A DNA stretch of 64,000 nucleotides, taken from Mangrovibacterium diazotrophicum. Lineage in GTDB: Bacteria > Bacteroidota > Bacteroidia > Bacteroidales > Prolixibacteraceae. The DNA is taken from the NCBI RefSeq assembly GCF_003610535.1, contig NZ_RAPN01000003.1:124001-188000 (forward strand). The letters run 5' to 3'. Made by a program: the position numbers and the translations under genes. Shown piece after piece: positions 1-7,283 of this stretch. The notes below the pieces were generated by a model, which was given only the letters and a program-made list of their open reading frames with translations, had not been told where the DNA came from and did no database searches. Each line of letters begins with the position of its first letter. The stretch's first letter is position 1.

Positions 1-214
1 AACCCGAGATGATCATGAACAGCTCTTCTGCATACCGATGAAAATGGTAGGGTGCCGAATATTCGCCAGGGTTTAACTGGCGGAGATCGAAATTCAGGTT
101 TTCGGGATTGATACCTGCCTTGGCTCTCGAAACTTCGGTTAGTAGGCGATAGTTGTCGATGCGGTTCGGATGTTCCTGAAACTCCCGTTGGTTGGATTTG
201 AATACAGTAGCCAT
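1..214 (-). CDS. Cupin-domain protein, partial (3' end outside window)
   Basis: The reading frame opens at an ATG complementary to 212-214 and runs off the left edge, giving about 71 residues. The visible part ends in the first cupin motif, with HFHRYAEELF near residues 57-66: two metal-binding-type histidines and a glutamate in the spacing usual for cupin_2 proteins. Small single-domain cupins bind a metal or a small sugar or acid ligand, and the specific role cannot be told from this fragment. It lies upstream of, and in the same direction as, the reductase at 301-894 is downstream-facing on the same strand, with about 85 bases between them. Confidence 0.75.
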   Translation of the reverse strand, partial: MATVFKSNQREFQEHPNRIDNYRLLTEVSRAKAGINPENLNFDLRQLNPGEYSAPYHFHRYAEELFMIISG

Positions 215-300
215 TGTTGTCTTGTTTTTTGGATACGATTAAAATTAAACAAATCAACCGAGCGGGTAGTTCGAATCGGGTTGTCTTGTTCGAAATGTAA

Positions 301-894
301 TCAAGCGCCAATCGTGCCGGTTTGCACGTTTCCGGCTCGCCGGTAATTGGCAATGATGACCCCTTTGGGCGTCACCAGGCTATCGGTTAGGTCGAATGCG
401 GCCGGAATAGCGCTATCGGTAAACAGTTTTTTCCCTTTGCCAAGCACCAAGGGGTGAATCTTGAGCCGGAGTTCATCGACCAAGTCGTGCTGAAGTAATA
501 GCTGTACAAGTTCACTGCTTCCCCAAACCTGGATGTCGGGGCCTGTTGTTTCTTTAAGCTCCTGAATGTCGGCAACCGTGTTCAGGAAAACAGTGTTTTG
601 CCAGTCCGATTGTGATACGGTCTTTGAAAGAACATATTTTGTTCCGGTGTTGATGCTGGGCCAGAATTCAGCGTGCGCGGGCCAGTATGCTTCCCATATT
701 TTAAAGGTTTTGCGGCCCAGTAAATAATCGGCCGGCTGCAGCTCCTGCTCAACTACTTTCCCGTAAACTTCGTCGTCGTAGGGGGCAACCCAGCCGCCGA
801 ATTCGAAAGCTCCCTCCGGATCTTCTGTTGGTGATCCCGGCGACTGCAGCACACCATCGATGGAGATCATGGACAAGACGGTTATTTTTCGCAT
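301..894 (-). CDS. Dihydrofolate reductase / RibD C-terminal-like family protein
   Basis: This 197-residue protein starts with MRKITVLSMISIDGVLQSPG, the first beta strand of the RibD_C/DHFR-like fold. It has the typical internal LLGRKTFKIWEAYW segment (about residues 57-71) and the late segment IQVWGSSELVQLLLQ that forms the NADPH-binding part in YyaP/YwjB-type proteins. Length is normal for that group. These proteins are NADPH-binding oxidoreductases of mostly unknown substrate and are not the essential folate enzyme. The gene stands alone, just outside the cassette array that begins at 948. Family assignment is firm; substrate is not known. Confidence 0.85.
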   Translation of the reverse strand: MRKITVLSMISIDGVLQSPGSPTEDPEGAFEFGGWVAPYDDEVYGKVVEQELQPADYLLGRKTFKIWEAYWPAHAEFWPSINTGTKYVLSKTVSQSDWQNTVFLNTVADIQELKETTGPDIQVWGSSELVQLLLQHDLVDELRLKIHPLVLGKGKKLFTDSAIPAAFDLTDSLVTPKGVIIANYRRAGNVQTGTIGA

Positions 895-947
895 GCTTTT
901 GGGGTTGAATGAATTTAGATAAAGATACGCGATTTAGAAGTACGGAT

Positions 948-1043
948 ATCAAACGCTTGCGAAGTGGAGAAGAGAATAATAACGAAAGGAGCAGAGACAA
1001 TGCACACCACTGCACCCGCAATGCAATTTGTAAATTGTTAGGC
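948..1043 (-). repeat. attC-like recombination site of cassette 1
   Basis: On the minus strand the site opens with GCCTAAC (1037-1043) and closes near an imperfect GTTTGAT (948-954), about 96 bases. The arms pair imperfectly around the two inner boxes containing TTGC. Positions 984-1036 are nearly the same as 2611-2663 in the site of cassette 3, so the two sites share a recent origin. The outer box is degenerate, as is common for the last site of an array. Boundary at the left is approximate. Confidence 0.65.
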
Positions 1044-1059
1044 AACGTTTTTTTATTCT

Positions 1060-1356
1060 TTAATTCACTGATATCGATTTTATTACTATTCCAGATGCAA
1101 TCAAAAAGACACAGACTGAAATCCCCTTTTTTATTGTCAACTTGTCAAAAACTGTAAGAATTCCAGTTGTAGCACCAACTAGTCCTAAAACGGAATTAGA
1201 AACCAATGCCCAGTCCGGATACATAAAAAAGAAAAAAATATTTGCATTGTGATATTGATATAACAAATACAAATTATCCCAAATCCAGCAAAGATTAATT
1301 CCGATGATTACTAATCCTATTAGGAGATTCCATTTCAATTGAACAACCTTATTCAT
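1060..1356 (-). CDS. Small multi-spanning membrane protein, cassette-borne, unknown function
   Basis: This 98-residue protein has three or four hydrophobic segments (about residues 9-27, 33-48, 52-67 and 77-95) and no recognisable domain, so it is probably an inner-membrane protein. It is the second gene of cassette 1. Its ATG overlaps the stop of the preceding gene in an ATGAATAA arrangement (8 shared bases), which suggests translational coupling. The stop lies about 17 bases before the attC box at 1043. I do not recognise a family. Confidence 0.6.
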   Translation of the reverse strand: MNKVVQLKWNLLIGLVIIGINLCWIWDNLYLLYQYHNANIFFFFMYPDWALVSNSVLGLVGATTGILTVFDKLTIKKGISVCVFLIASGIVIKSISVN

Positions 1357-1660
1357 CCTTTAATTTTTCGTTTATCTCCGTTTCCAAATTCTTCCAGATT
1401 TCGAAAATTATATTTGTCTTGGAATTGGCATTATTAACCAACTTTTCTCCATAATCGGAAAGGGAGAATTTTTTATTTGCCTCCGAAATAATTCCGTTTT
1501 GTATCAACCATTTTATTGATTCCTCTAATTCTCTATTTGTCGGCACTGCATGATTTATTCCATCTGCAATTTCTGATATTTCTTTTCTCCCCGCTGGGGA
1601 TTTTTGAGAGGCAAAAGCAATCGCCAAAAGAATCCATGATATGGTCGTTGTCTTTTTCAT
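1349..1660 (-). CDS. Small winged-helix-like protein, cassette-borne, unknown function
   Basis: This 103-residue hydrophilic protein is first in cassette 1, starting about 10 bases inside the cassette border at 1670-1676. The stretch ESIKWLIQNGIISEANKKFS, followed by LSDYGEKLV, reads like a helix plus wing of a winged-helix fold, but there are no conserved motifs I can name. The N-terminus (ISWILLAIAFASQ) is mildly hydrophobic and fits a first helix better than a signal peptide. Its coupling to the membrane protein downstream suggests that the two act together; that is inference. Confidence 0.6.
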   Translation of the reverse strand: MKKTTTISWILLAIAFASQKSPAGRKEISEIADGINHAVPTNRELEESIKWLIQNGIISEANKKFSLSDYGEKLVNNANSKTNIIFEIWKNLETEINEKLKDE

Positions 1661-1669
1661 TCAAATGTT

Positions 1670-1799
1670 GCCTAACGGTAAGTATATGCAAAGTAGGCGA
1701 TTGCGGGCTTCAAACTTATCAAACCGTTACGATTTTGAAGCGGGCTACACCCCTTGGAATTACTAATATTTCGCCTATTTTGTATATACATTGTTAGGC
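1670..1799 (-). repeat. attC-like recombination site of cassette 2
   Basis: A 130-base imperfect palindrome bounded by GCCTAAC (1670-1676) and GTTAGGC (1793-1799). The arms match closely over more than 25 bases: GTATATGCAAAGTAGGCGA on one side against GTATATACAAAATAGGCGA from the other. Read on the minus strand it opens with GCCTAAC and closes with GTTAGGC, the canonical R'' and R' boxes (RYYYAAC / GTTRRRY). It separates the FRG gene from cassette 1. Confidence 0.8.
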
Positions 1800-1807
1800 A
1801 CAGGCTT

Positions 1808-2515
1808 TTAATTTTTTTCAAATTTCTCCCAATTCAATTGCTTACATATTCCTTCAAAATCAGGAAACATAGATTGATGATTAATTCCAAAATTATTTAA
1901 TTGATTTAATATTTTTCTTTTAGCTGAACTTGGAACCATAATTTTGGCAATATGATTCATATAACTTGAATTTTTTTCTAAACCAACAAACTTTTCATCT
2001 TTTTTTGAATATCGATGAGCAGTAAACCAACCTGATTGAGAAATTATTCGATTATTATTTTGTGGAGGTCGTAGAATTTTTGTTGTTGTTGTTTTAAATG
2101 GATTTTTATCTTTCTTTCTATCCAAGAGGGATGATTTTCGCGCAGAAAAAATATAGACAAAAGAATCTTGATTCATTTTATATTCATTTTTACATGCAAA
2201 CCATAACGCAGTTAAGGGATTTGATGTCCAGTCCAATAATCTGGTCTTCATACCAAAATGTTGAGCATAAACAAGCCAATCCCAATCATCTTTTAAAGAA
2301 TGAATTTGCATATTCTGTGACCTCCGTTTTAATTCGTCAAGCATTTCAAATTCCATTTCTGTTGTATCAATTTCTGGATTTTTTCTCGCAATTGATGGTA
2401 ATAAACTATCATCATTACTTTGACCTCGATAAAGAACAATTATCTTATCAGATTCAGACCTAATATTAACATACTTAATATATTCAGAAATATCTTTGAT
2501 TGGAATTGGTTCCAT
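1808..2515 (-). CDS. FRG domain-containing protein, cassette-borne
   Basis: This 235-residue cytosolic protein carries the FRG signature near its start (IIVLYRGQSNDDSLLPSIAR, about residues 25-44), followed by the typical segments DWLVYAQHFGMKTRLLDWT and NPLTALWFAC. FRG proteins are widespread, often sit in genomic islands and phage-defence neighbourhoods, and have no firmly established biochemical activity. Here the gene is the only one in cassette 2 and is followed within 10 bases by the attC site. The start at 2515 is the first ATG after the cassette border at 2538. Base composition is clearly more AT-rich than that of the chromosomal genes. Confidence 0.88.
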   Translation of the reverse strand: MEPIPIKDISEYIKYVNIRSESDKIIVLYRGQSNDDSLLPSIARKNPEIDTTEMEFEMLDELKRRSQNMQIHSLKDDWDWLVYAQHFGMKTRLLDWTSNPLTALWFACKNEYKMNQDSFVYIFSARKSSLLDRKKDKNPFKTTTTKILRPPQNNNRIISQSGWFTAHRYSKKDEKFVGLEKNSSYMNHIAKIMVPSSAKRKILNQLNNFGINHQSMFPDFEGICKQLNWEKFEKN

Positions 2516-2537
2516 ATTTTTTCATTTTTATGCTTGT

Positions 2538-2672
2538 GCCTAACGGTCACTTGCAAGTTGTCGTTGCGGTTTTCGAAGAGCGTCAGCGTCCGACAGGACA
2601 TGACGGTCAAGAAAGGAGCAGAGACAACGAACACCACTGCACCCGCAATGTAATTTGCAATTTGTTACCGCC
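2538..2672 (-). repeat. attC-like recombination site of cassette 3
   Basis: A 135-base imperfect palindrome. Read on the minus strand it opens with GGCGGTAAC (2664-2672) and closes with GTTAGGC (2538-2544). Arms share a TTGCAA...TTGCGG pattern. The opening box is not the usual RYYYAAC, but it is the exact reverse complement of the cassette's own first bases at 3373-3381. The internal segment 2611-2663 is repeated at 984-1036. Confidence 0.75.
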
Positions 2673-2679
2673 TGGTTTT

Positions 2680-2955
2680 TTATTTTAGAATCTCATAAAA
2701 TTTGTCAATTAAGTTTTCACAGTTGGTTCCAAACCAATTGGGATTGTAATTTCTGTCAAACCCTTGAAATACCAATTGTTCTTTTACCAATTCGTCAAGT
2801 TCATCTACTTTTTCTATTGTATCGAAAGTCAGTATATATTCTGTGCCGTTGATTTGTTCACTTTTATAAAAGTCAGATTTTGACTCAGTTATTTTAATCA
2901 AAGTCTCAAATTCGGATTTGGTCACACATATTTTATACTGGCTTTCCTCATTCAT
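2680..2955 (-). CDS. Small cytosolic protein, cassette-borne, unknown function
   Basis: This 91-residue charged protein, rich in Glu, Lys and Phe, has no signal or membrane segment and no domain I recognise. It is the second gene of cassette 3. Its start overlaps the stop of the membrane-anchored protein upstream as ATGAATGA (8 shared bases), the same layout as the gene pair in cassette 1. Its stop lies about 8 bases before the attC opening box. Small two-gene cassettes with coupled starts may be partner pairs; nothing here proves this. Confidence 0.6.
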   Translation of the reverse strand: MNEESQYKICVTKSEFETLIKITESKSDFYKSEQINGTEYILTFDTIEKVDELDELVKEQLVFQGFDRNYNPNWFGTNCENLIDKFYEILK

Positions 2956-3361
2956 ACATTGGAGTTAAAAAATAGTAGACTTCTTTTTCAATCCACAATT
3001 CTCCATTTTCATGTTCCCAAACAGCAATAAAAATATAAGAGTTCTTGAATCCAAAGATTTTAAATTCCTTTCTCAGGTTCTGTGATTTGGAATCGATTAT
3101 TATTTTGTGAATTCCAAAATCGATTCTTTTTTGAGTGAAGCAACAAGGAATAGGCCCTCTGACAATTGTGTCATTAAAAACTATCTCATTGTCAATTTTC
3201 ACTGTCAAGTCTGGAATAAATTTATTTGATTCTTGGGCTATTGCAAATGAAACTTTCTTTTCGAAGAATAGCCCACGAATTAGAAATGAAATCAAAGTCA
3301 AGGCGATAATAACTTTGATAACAACAATTACTTTTTTCTTATTTCGACTTTGCTGCTTCAT
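2948..3361 (-). CDS. Membrane-anchored protein, cassette-borne, unknown function
   Basis: This 137-residue protein has a basic N-terminus (KQQSRNKKK) followed by one hydrophobic helix at about residues 11-31, so it probably has a single anchor with the remainder outside the cytoplasm. The rest is beta-rich, with a Cys-Cys pair in the segment GPIPCCFTQ. No family is recognised. It is the first gene of cassette 3, beginning about 12 bases inside the cassette border at 3373-3381. It is coupled to the next gene by an 8-base overlap. Confidence 0.6.
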   Translation of the reverse strand: MKQQSRNKKKVIVVIKVIIALTLISFLIRGLFFEKKVSFAIAQESNKFIPDLTVKIDNEIVFNDTIVRGPIPCCFTQKRIDFGIHKIIIDSKSQNLRKEFKIFGFKNSYIFIAVWEHENGELWIEKEVYYFLTPMYE

Positions 3362-3381
3362 CTTTCAAACTTGGCGGTAAC

Positions 3382-3956
3382 GTCTGTGTATATGTACCAG
3401 GTAAATATATTCCGCTATTATTGTTTGGTTCTTCGACTTTCAATTTAACATTAAAAAGCATAATAGCTTCCTTTGACTTTCGGAAATTATCAACAAGCGT
3501 TCAACTTCATCCAAAGACCGGCTTTATTGGCTTGTGAGAAAAGTTCCAAGGCCCCTTGCATGTCGGGAAGCTTATGGGAGTTGTCCCACGGCAAGAAAAA
3601 TTGGTTGGGCGACCTTTGGGAGTTATCCCACAGGGAGAATAGACAGGTTCGCGCTTTTGGGACAAGTCCCACGCCATGGGGAGGGTAGTTGCGAACGTTC
3701 CTTTGTTATGTAACTTGCTTTGCTGTCAGATGCGGATTTCGTACGGCAAATGCCGCAGGATGCGGATGGGAGCGGGGACTGCTTTGAGGCGATCGTTTAT
3801 TGTTGAATTCAGCTTAGAACGGTTTAAACTAAATCTTTTGAGGGGTGCGTTTAATCAATTTCAGTTCAGACTTGTTGTTAGGGATGGAATATTTAATCGT
3901 TTCCGCTTAGCCCTGGCGATAGAACGGGGCCGCAACGATTTTTAAACGAATAGAAC
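3382..3956. other. Non-coding stretch at the leading edge of cassette array 1
   Basis: No credible gene lies in these 575 bases. The short open frames here have no matching codon character and run through palindromes. This is where an attI site and integrase would be expected for the minus-strand array, and neither is visible. The segment 3575-3671 holds three regular palindromes, listed separately. The rest shows nothing I can interpret. Confidence 0.6.
3575..3671. repeat. Three phased TGGGA-N4-TCCCA palindromes
   Basis: Perfect TGGGA/TCCCA inverted repeats with a 4-base centre occur at 3575-3588, 3617-3630 and 3658-3671. The starts are 42 and 41 bases apart, close to four helical turns, so all three face the same side of the DNA. 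The arms are identical, while the centres (GTTG, GTTA, CAAG) and the DNA between differ. They could be protein-binding sites or REP-like units. Confidence 0.7.
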
Positions 3957-4475
3957 ATGGACGCAAACACTAAACAGAACTTAAACGGCAGCGGGCTGGA
4001 AAGCTTGTTGGAGCAATTGTTGAACGAAGACGCACACGAACGCCATACGGCTCGTGAAAAACTGGTAGCAATTGGCGAACGCGTATTGGAACCGGTCGGG
4101 AGCCTGCTGGACCATCCGAAACACTTGTACCGCTGGGAAGCCTTGAAAGTGATGTCGCTGATTGGCGCGCCAAAGTCGATACCGGCATTTATTGCAGCGC
4201 TCGAGGATGAAAAGGGAGATATCCAATGGCTGGCTGCCGACGGATTAATTCGGACCGGCAAGCACGCGATTAAACCTTTGTTAAAGGCGATCCGCGAAAA
4301 CGACCGCTCTGTTTTGTTATTGCACGGCGCGCATCACGTGTTTTCCGAATTGCGGGATCAGAAAGAGTTGCCCGAAGACTTTCCTACCAAGAAATTATTG
4401 AAAGCTCTTACTGATTTAAGTGAAAATGCCAGCCTGAAAGTGATGGTTCATAATCTGCTCGAGGATTTAAACTAA
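3957..4475 (+). CDS. HEAT-repeat protein
   Basis: This 172-residue cytosolic protein begins at the ATG at 3957. The region from about residue 20 to 115 contains HEAT/PBS-lyase-type repeats, for example LLDHPKHLYRWEALKVMSLI and a following repeat ending IQWLAADGLIRTGKHAIKPL. Such small proteins are usually scaffolds or binding modules with no catalytic activity. The gene stands alone and ends in a hairpin terminator at 4532-4563. Function not predictable further. Confidence 0.8.
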   Translation: MDANTKQNLNGSGLESLLEQLLNEDAHERHTAREKLVAIGERVLEPVGSLLDHPKHLYRWEALKVMSLIGAPKSIPAFIAALEDEKGDIQWLAADGLIRTGKHAIKPLLKAIRENDRSVLLLHGAHHVFSELRDQKELPEDFPTKKLLKALTDLSENASLKVMVHNLLEDLN

Positions 4476-4531
4476 TACGGCCAGGGCAGTTTTAGTTGTT
4501 GGTTCTTTGTGAGATAATCTGATTTCCAATT

Positions 4532-4563
4532 GTCAGCTCGAATTTCTTCAAGCTGACTTTTTA
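4532..4563 (+). terminator. Rho-independent terminator after the HEAT gene
   Basis: Stem GTCAGCT (4532-4538) with AGCTGAC (4551-4557), a 12-base loop, then TTTTTAT. It lies 57 bases after the plus-strand HEAT gene and just before the convergent antiporter gene. Confidence 0.7.
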
Positions 4564-4605
4564 TAAACCTTCATTTGGTTGTTGTTTATTTCGGATGACT
4601 TGGCA

Positions 4606-6402
4606 TTAGCTTTTCTCCATGAGGATCACTTTTTCGCCGGTTTTCAACTGGTCGTCGGTGCGGAACAGTCGGGTAGAGCCATCTCCGTTTTGGATCAGCA
4701 CCGGGAGTGCTGTGTCGAAATTCAGGTTTTGCTCTTTCAGCCATTCGCCAACAGGAAGATCTTTTCCCATTGTTTTCGTGTTTTCGGTAAACTTGCCGCT
4801 ACTGATGGCGGTAAACCATTGCGGTAATTGCACCGTTGCCGAGAATAACCTCGCCGCATTGAATTTCTCCAGCAATCCGTTGCCAACGCTCGAATCTTTT
4901 CCCGAAACAGCCACATAAACCTGCGGAATGAGGAAGGCCTCGCGTGCCAGCTGAGCGGCCAGTAAATTCACCTGGCTGTTGGTGGTCAGACCGATGAAGG
5001 CGCTGAGGTTTTCGGGCGACGTTTCCGCAAAACTATCCTCGTTCAGCGCGTTCCCGTAAATACAGTTCAGCCCCTGCGATTGCGCCCGTTTCACCATTTC
5101 GCGGTTGTTGTCGATCAGCATTACCTGCTGGCTGCCCATCAACCTTTTGGCGAGCCACAGGCTCAGCGGGTTCACACCCAGAATGAGCGTGCCTTTTCGT
5201 TTTTCCATATAAACCAATTCGCCTCGGCGGCGCAGCCAGTTCGCTGTCCAGCTTAGCAACACCGGCACGGTGAGCGTGGTGAAGATGGCCATGAAGACCA
5301 GGATGGAGAAGATGGTGTTATCGATGATGCCCATGCGCAGGCCAATTTCGGCGATGATGATTTCAACCGCTCCCCGGCCGTTCATGCCTGTACCGATGGT
5401 CAATCCTTCGCGCCAGCCATTTCGGGAAGGCAGGTAGAACAAGGCCGTTCCGATAATTTTACCAATTACCGCCAGCGCGGTGATCAGGATCAACAGTCCC
5501 AAATCGGTTTTAAAGACATTGATATCGACGAAGAAACCTGCCGACACAAAGAAAATGGGTGCCATGAAACCGATGGAAACGTCGTAAAAAGCTTTATTGA
5601 GTTCCTTGGAAATATTTTTGGGGAAGAGATTTCCCTTGATAAACAAACCAGCCATAAAAGCACCGAGGATGCTGTGCATGCCAGCCAGCTCGGCCAGCTC
5701 ACAATAACCGAAGGCAACAATCAGGATGATGGTAAAGTAGGCAGTACTGTTTTTCAGACCCGACTTCGAAATGTATTTCCCGAGGCGCGGCAGCACAAAT
5801 ACCCCGATTGAAATGGTGATACCGAAAAAGGCCGCGATTTTGGCGCCAATCAGGAGCAGTTGTTGCATGTCGATGGCACTCGACTCGGCAAAGTTGGTAA
5901 TGCCCGAGAAGATGACCAATGCCAGCGTATCGGAAATGAGTGCCCCCGCCATCATGACGTAGGCAATTCGGGTGTTCAGTAGTTTCAAATCGATCAAAAT
6001 TCGGCTCTTGGTGGCCAGTGAGGTCACCCCAATGGCAATGGCCACGAATAATCCGGCCATGGGTTTTCCGCCAAACCACACAATGGTGAAATAGCCTAAA
6101 GCGAAGGGAACGAAAAATCCTCCAATGGCTGCCAGCAGTCCGGGCCACGAGGCTTTTTTAAGGTCGTGAAAGTCAATCTCCATCCCGATGTAAACCATGA
6201 GCAGGATGATGCCGATTTCAGAAAGTACCTTAATGGAAGGTGTCAGTTCGAGCCAGCCGAGTAAGCCAGGGCCCAGCAGAATACCGATTAGTAACTCACC
6301 CAGAATAGCGGGATAGCCGATCTTTCGAATGGCAATTCCACCCAGGTAGGCAGACAATAGGACAGCAGAGACATTTAGAATATTAATGTGAAATTCTTCC
6401 AT
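4606..6402 (-). CDS. Cation:proton antiporter, CPA2/Kef type, with C-terminal TrkA-like domain
   Basis: This 598-residue inner-membrane protein has about 12 hydrophobic helices over residues 1-390, typical of the Na+/H+ exchanger fold of the CPA2 family. A nucleotide-binding domain starts near residue 400 (GTLILGVNPLSLWLAKRL, a modified GxGxxG Rossmann start with VMLIDNN after it). The last 60 residues resemble TrkA_C. It probably exchanges K+ or Na+ for protons under control of a bound nucleotide; which ion is unknown. The start ATG at 6402 directly precedes the first helix. It is the only gene on this strand until the transposase and has no operon partner. Confidence 0.9.
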   Translation of the reverse strand: MEEFHINILNVSAVLLSAYLGGIAIRKIGYPAILGELLIGILLGPGLLGWLELTPSIKVLSEIGIILLMVYIGMEIDFHDLKKASWPGLLAAIGGFFVPFALGYFTIVWFGGKPMAGLFVAIAIGVTSLATKSRILIDLKLLNTRIAYVMMAGALISDTLALVIFSGITNFAESSAIDMQQLLLIGAKIAAFFGITISIGVFVLPRLGKYISKSGLKNSTAYFTIILIVAFGYCELAELAGMHSILGAFMAGLFIKGNLFPKNISKELNKAFYDVSIGFMAPIFFVSAGFFVDINVFKTDLGLLILITALAVIGKIIGTALFYLPSRNGWREGLTIGTGMNGRGAVEIIIAEIGLRMGIIDNTIFSILVFMAIFTTLTVPVLLSWTANWLRRRGELVYMEKRKGTLILGVNPLSLWLAKRLMGSQQVMLIDNNREMVKRAQSQGLNCIYGNALNEDSFAETSPENLSAFIGLTTNSQVNLLAAQLAREAFLIPQVYVAVSGKDSSVGNGLLEKFNAARLFSATVQLPQWFTAISSGKFTENTKTMGKDLPVGEWLKEQNLNFDTALPVLIQNGDGSTRLFRTDDQLKTGEKVILMEKS

Positions 6403-6540
6403 GGTTCAATTGTTTACAGGCATTAGCGCTTCCCCAATTTAAAGAATTTCCGGAAATAAAAGATGGCAAAGTATTAAATGGATTGTTAATACGGAGGTTG
6501 ATAATGCAGGATCGGATTTCGATCAAGTTGTAAGTCAATT

Positions 6541-6601
6541 CAGTTGCTGGAGCGGATTTGTAATCCGATCCCTTTTAATTCGAAGATTTGTAATCCCACT
6601 A
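6541..6601 (+). repeat. Left copy of 61-base REP-type repeat
   Basis: It begins CAGTTGCTGG and contains CGGATT-TGT-AATCCG and a second GATTTGTAATC half. It is nearly identical to 7284-7344 and in the same orientation. It lies just downstream of the transposase stop. Confidence 0.8.
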
Positions 6602-6614
6602 TTTGTGGAGGCGT

Positions 6615-7157
6615 TCAAATAAATTGAACTTCAACCAGGCCTTTTTCCCCGGCATAATCTCTGGCTGAGCTGTATAAATAATCTTCCGGGCGAGCAACGA
6701 TTTCTGCCTTTACTGGGTTTTGGTGGATGTAGTTTAGTTTTTGCTCCAAAAATTCACGCATGTGAATTTCTTTGGCATCACTCCCATCTTGCCAGACTTT
6801 GTAGTTTTTAATTTTCTTATTGTTTTTGCCAGCATACCAAAATTGATTCAACATCCAATTGCGCCTGCTCTCTGTAGGATGCTGAATGACCTCTATCAAT
6901 GCTTTATTCGTATACTTTTTGAAATCGCGGATAATGTTTGATAAATGCTCGTCATTCTTCGTCCCGGCGATCAGGTGTAGGTGATTTGACATCAGACACC
7001 AGGCATAAACTATTAGTTCTTTATTTGAAATACAGTAATTCAACGAATCAATAACTAGGTGCTTGCATACAGGGCGGGTAAATATATCGATCCACTCAAC
7101 CACAGTCAGCGTCAAAAAATAAATATTCCCGGTAGTTATTTTATTCTTTTGTCCCAT
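6615..7157 (-). CDS. REP-associated tyrosine transposase (Y1_Tnp, RAYT)
   Basis: This 180-residue HUH-type single-strand nuclease has the diagnostic LMSNHLHLIAG segment: the HLH pair binds the metal, and a later tyrosine attacks DNA. The C-terminal part LNYIHQNPVKAEIV...YLYSSARDY is typical of RAYTs. The frame is open further upstream, but that extension only translates the REP palindromes, so the ATG at 7157 (MGQKNKITTG) is chosen. RAYTs act on their own REP palindromes and are domesticated single-copy relatives of IS200/IS605 enzymes. Length and motifs look intact, so the enzyme may be active. Confidence 0.9.
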   Translation of the reverse strand: MGQKNKITTGNIYFLTLTVVEWIDIFTRPVCKHLVIDSLNYCISNKELIVYAWCLMSNHLHLIAGTKNDEHLSNIIRDFKKYTNKALIEVIQHPTESRRNWMLNQFWYAGKNNKKIKNYKVWQDGSDAKEIHMREFLEQKLNYIHQNPVKAEIVARPEDYLYSSARDYAGEKGLVEVQFI

Positions 7158-7206
7158 TATGATTGATGGAGAAGCGCAGTTGTGTTTTATTCTCAAGTTA
7201 GTGAAA

Positions 7207-7280
7207 ATGGATTTCAAATCCATGGATAGGAGCGTCCGGATTATAAATCCGGACGAGCAGATTTTCAAATCCATGGATAG
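7207..7280. repeat. Cluster of perfect REP palindromes upstream of the RAYT gene
   Basis: 8-1-8 palindrome at 7207-7223 and 9-3-9 palindrome at 7234-7254, followed by a partial copy of the first (TTTCAAATCCATGGATAG recurs near 7211-7228 and 7263-7280). Centred on GGATT/AATCC, like the two flanking 61-base repeats, so all are probably the same REP family. Confidence 0.75.
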
Positions 7281-7283
7281 AAC

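Larger units (their letters stand above)
948..3381 (-). mobile_element. Integron-type gene cassette array 1 (three cassettes, no integrase)
   Basis: Three units read on the minus strand, each made of one or two genes followed by an attC-like imperfect palindrome. Each unit begins with GTTAGGC or GTTACCGCC, and its own palindrome opens with the reverse complement. The matches are: unit 1, GTTAGGCAAC with GTTGCCTAAC (10 of 10); unit 2, GTTAGGCACAAGC with GCCTGTGCCTAAC (12 of 13); unit 3, GTTACCGCC with GGCGGTAAC (9 of 9). This self-matching is expected for integron cassettes that circularise at attC. No tyrosine integrase is present upstream (3382-3956 is non-coding, then a HEAT gene), so this resembles a CALIN. 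The genes are AT-rich compared with their neighbours. Confidence 0.8.

Noticed and set aside
3473-3945. Two short open frames on the plus strand
   Set aside because: They run through three palindromes, have no conserved look and no plausible start signals.
3382-3956. Integron integrase or attI site for array 1
   Set aside because: No tyrosine recombinase motif in any frame and no recognisable attI; the region is non-coding.
7158-7274. N-terminal extension of the transposase
   Set aside because: The extra 39 codons are the translated REP palindromes; the family begins near MGQKNKITTG.
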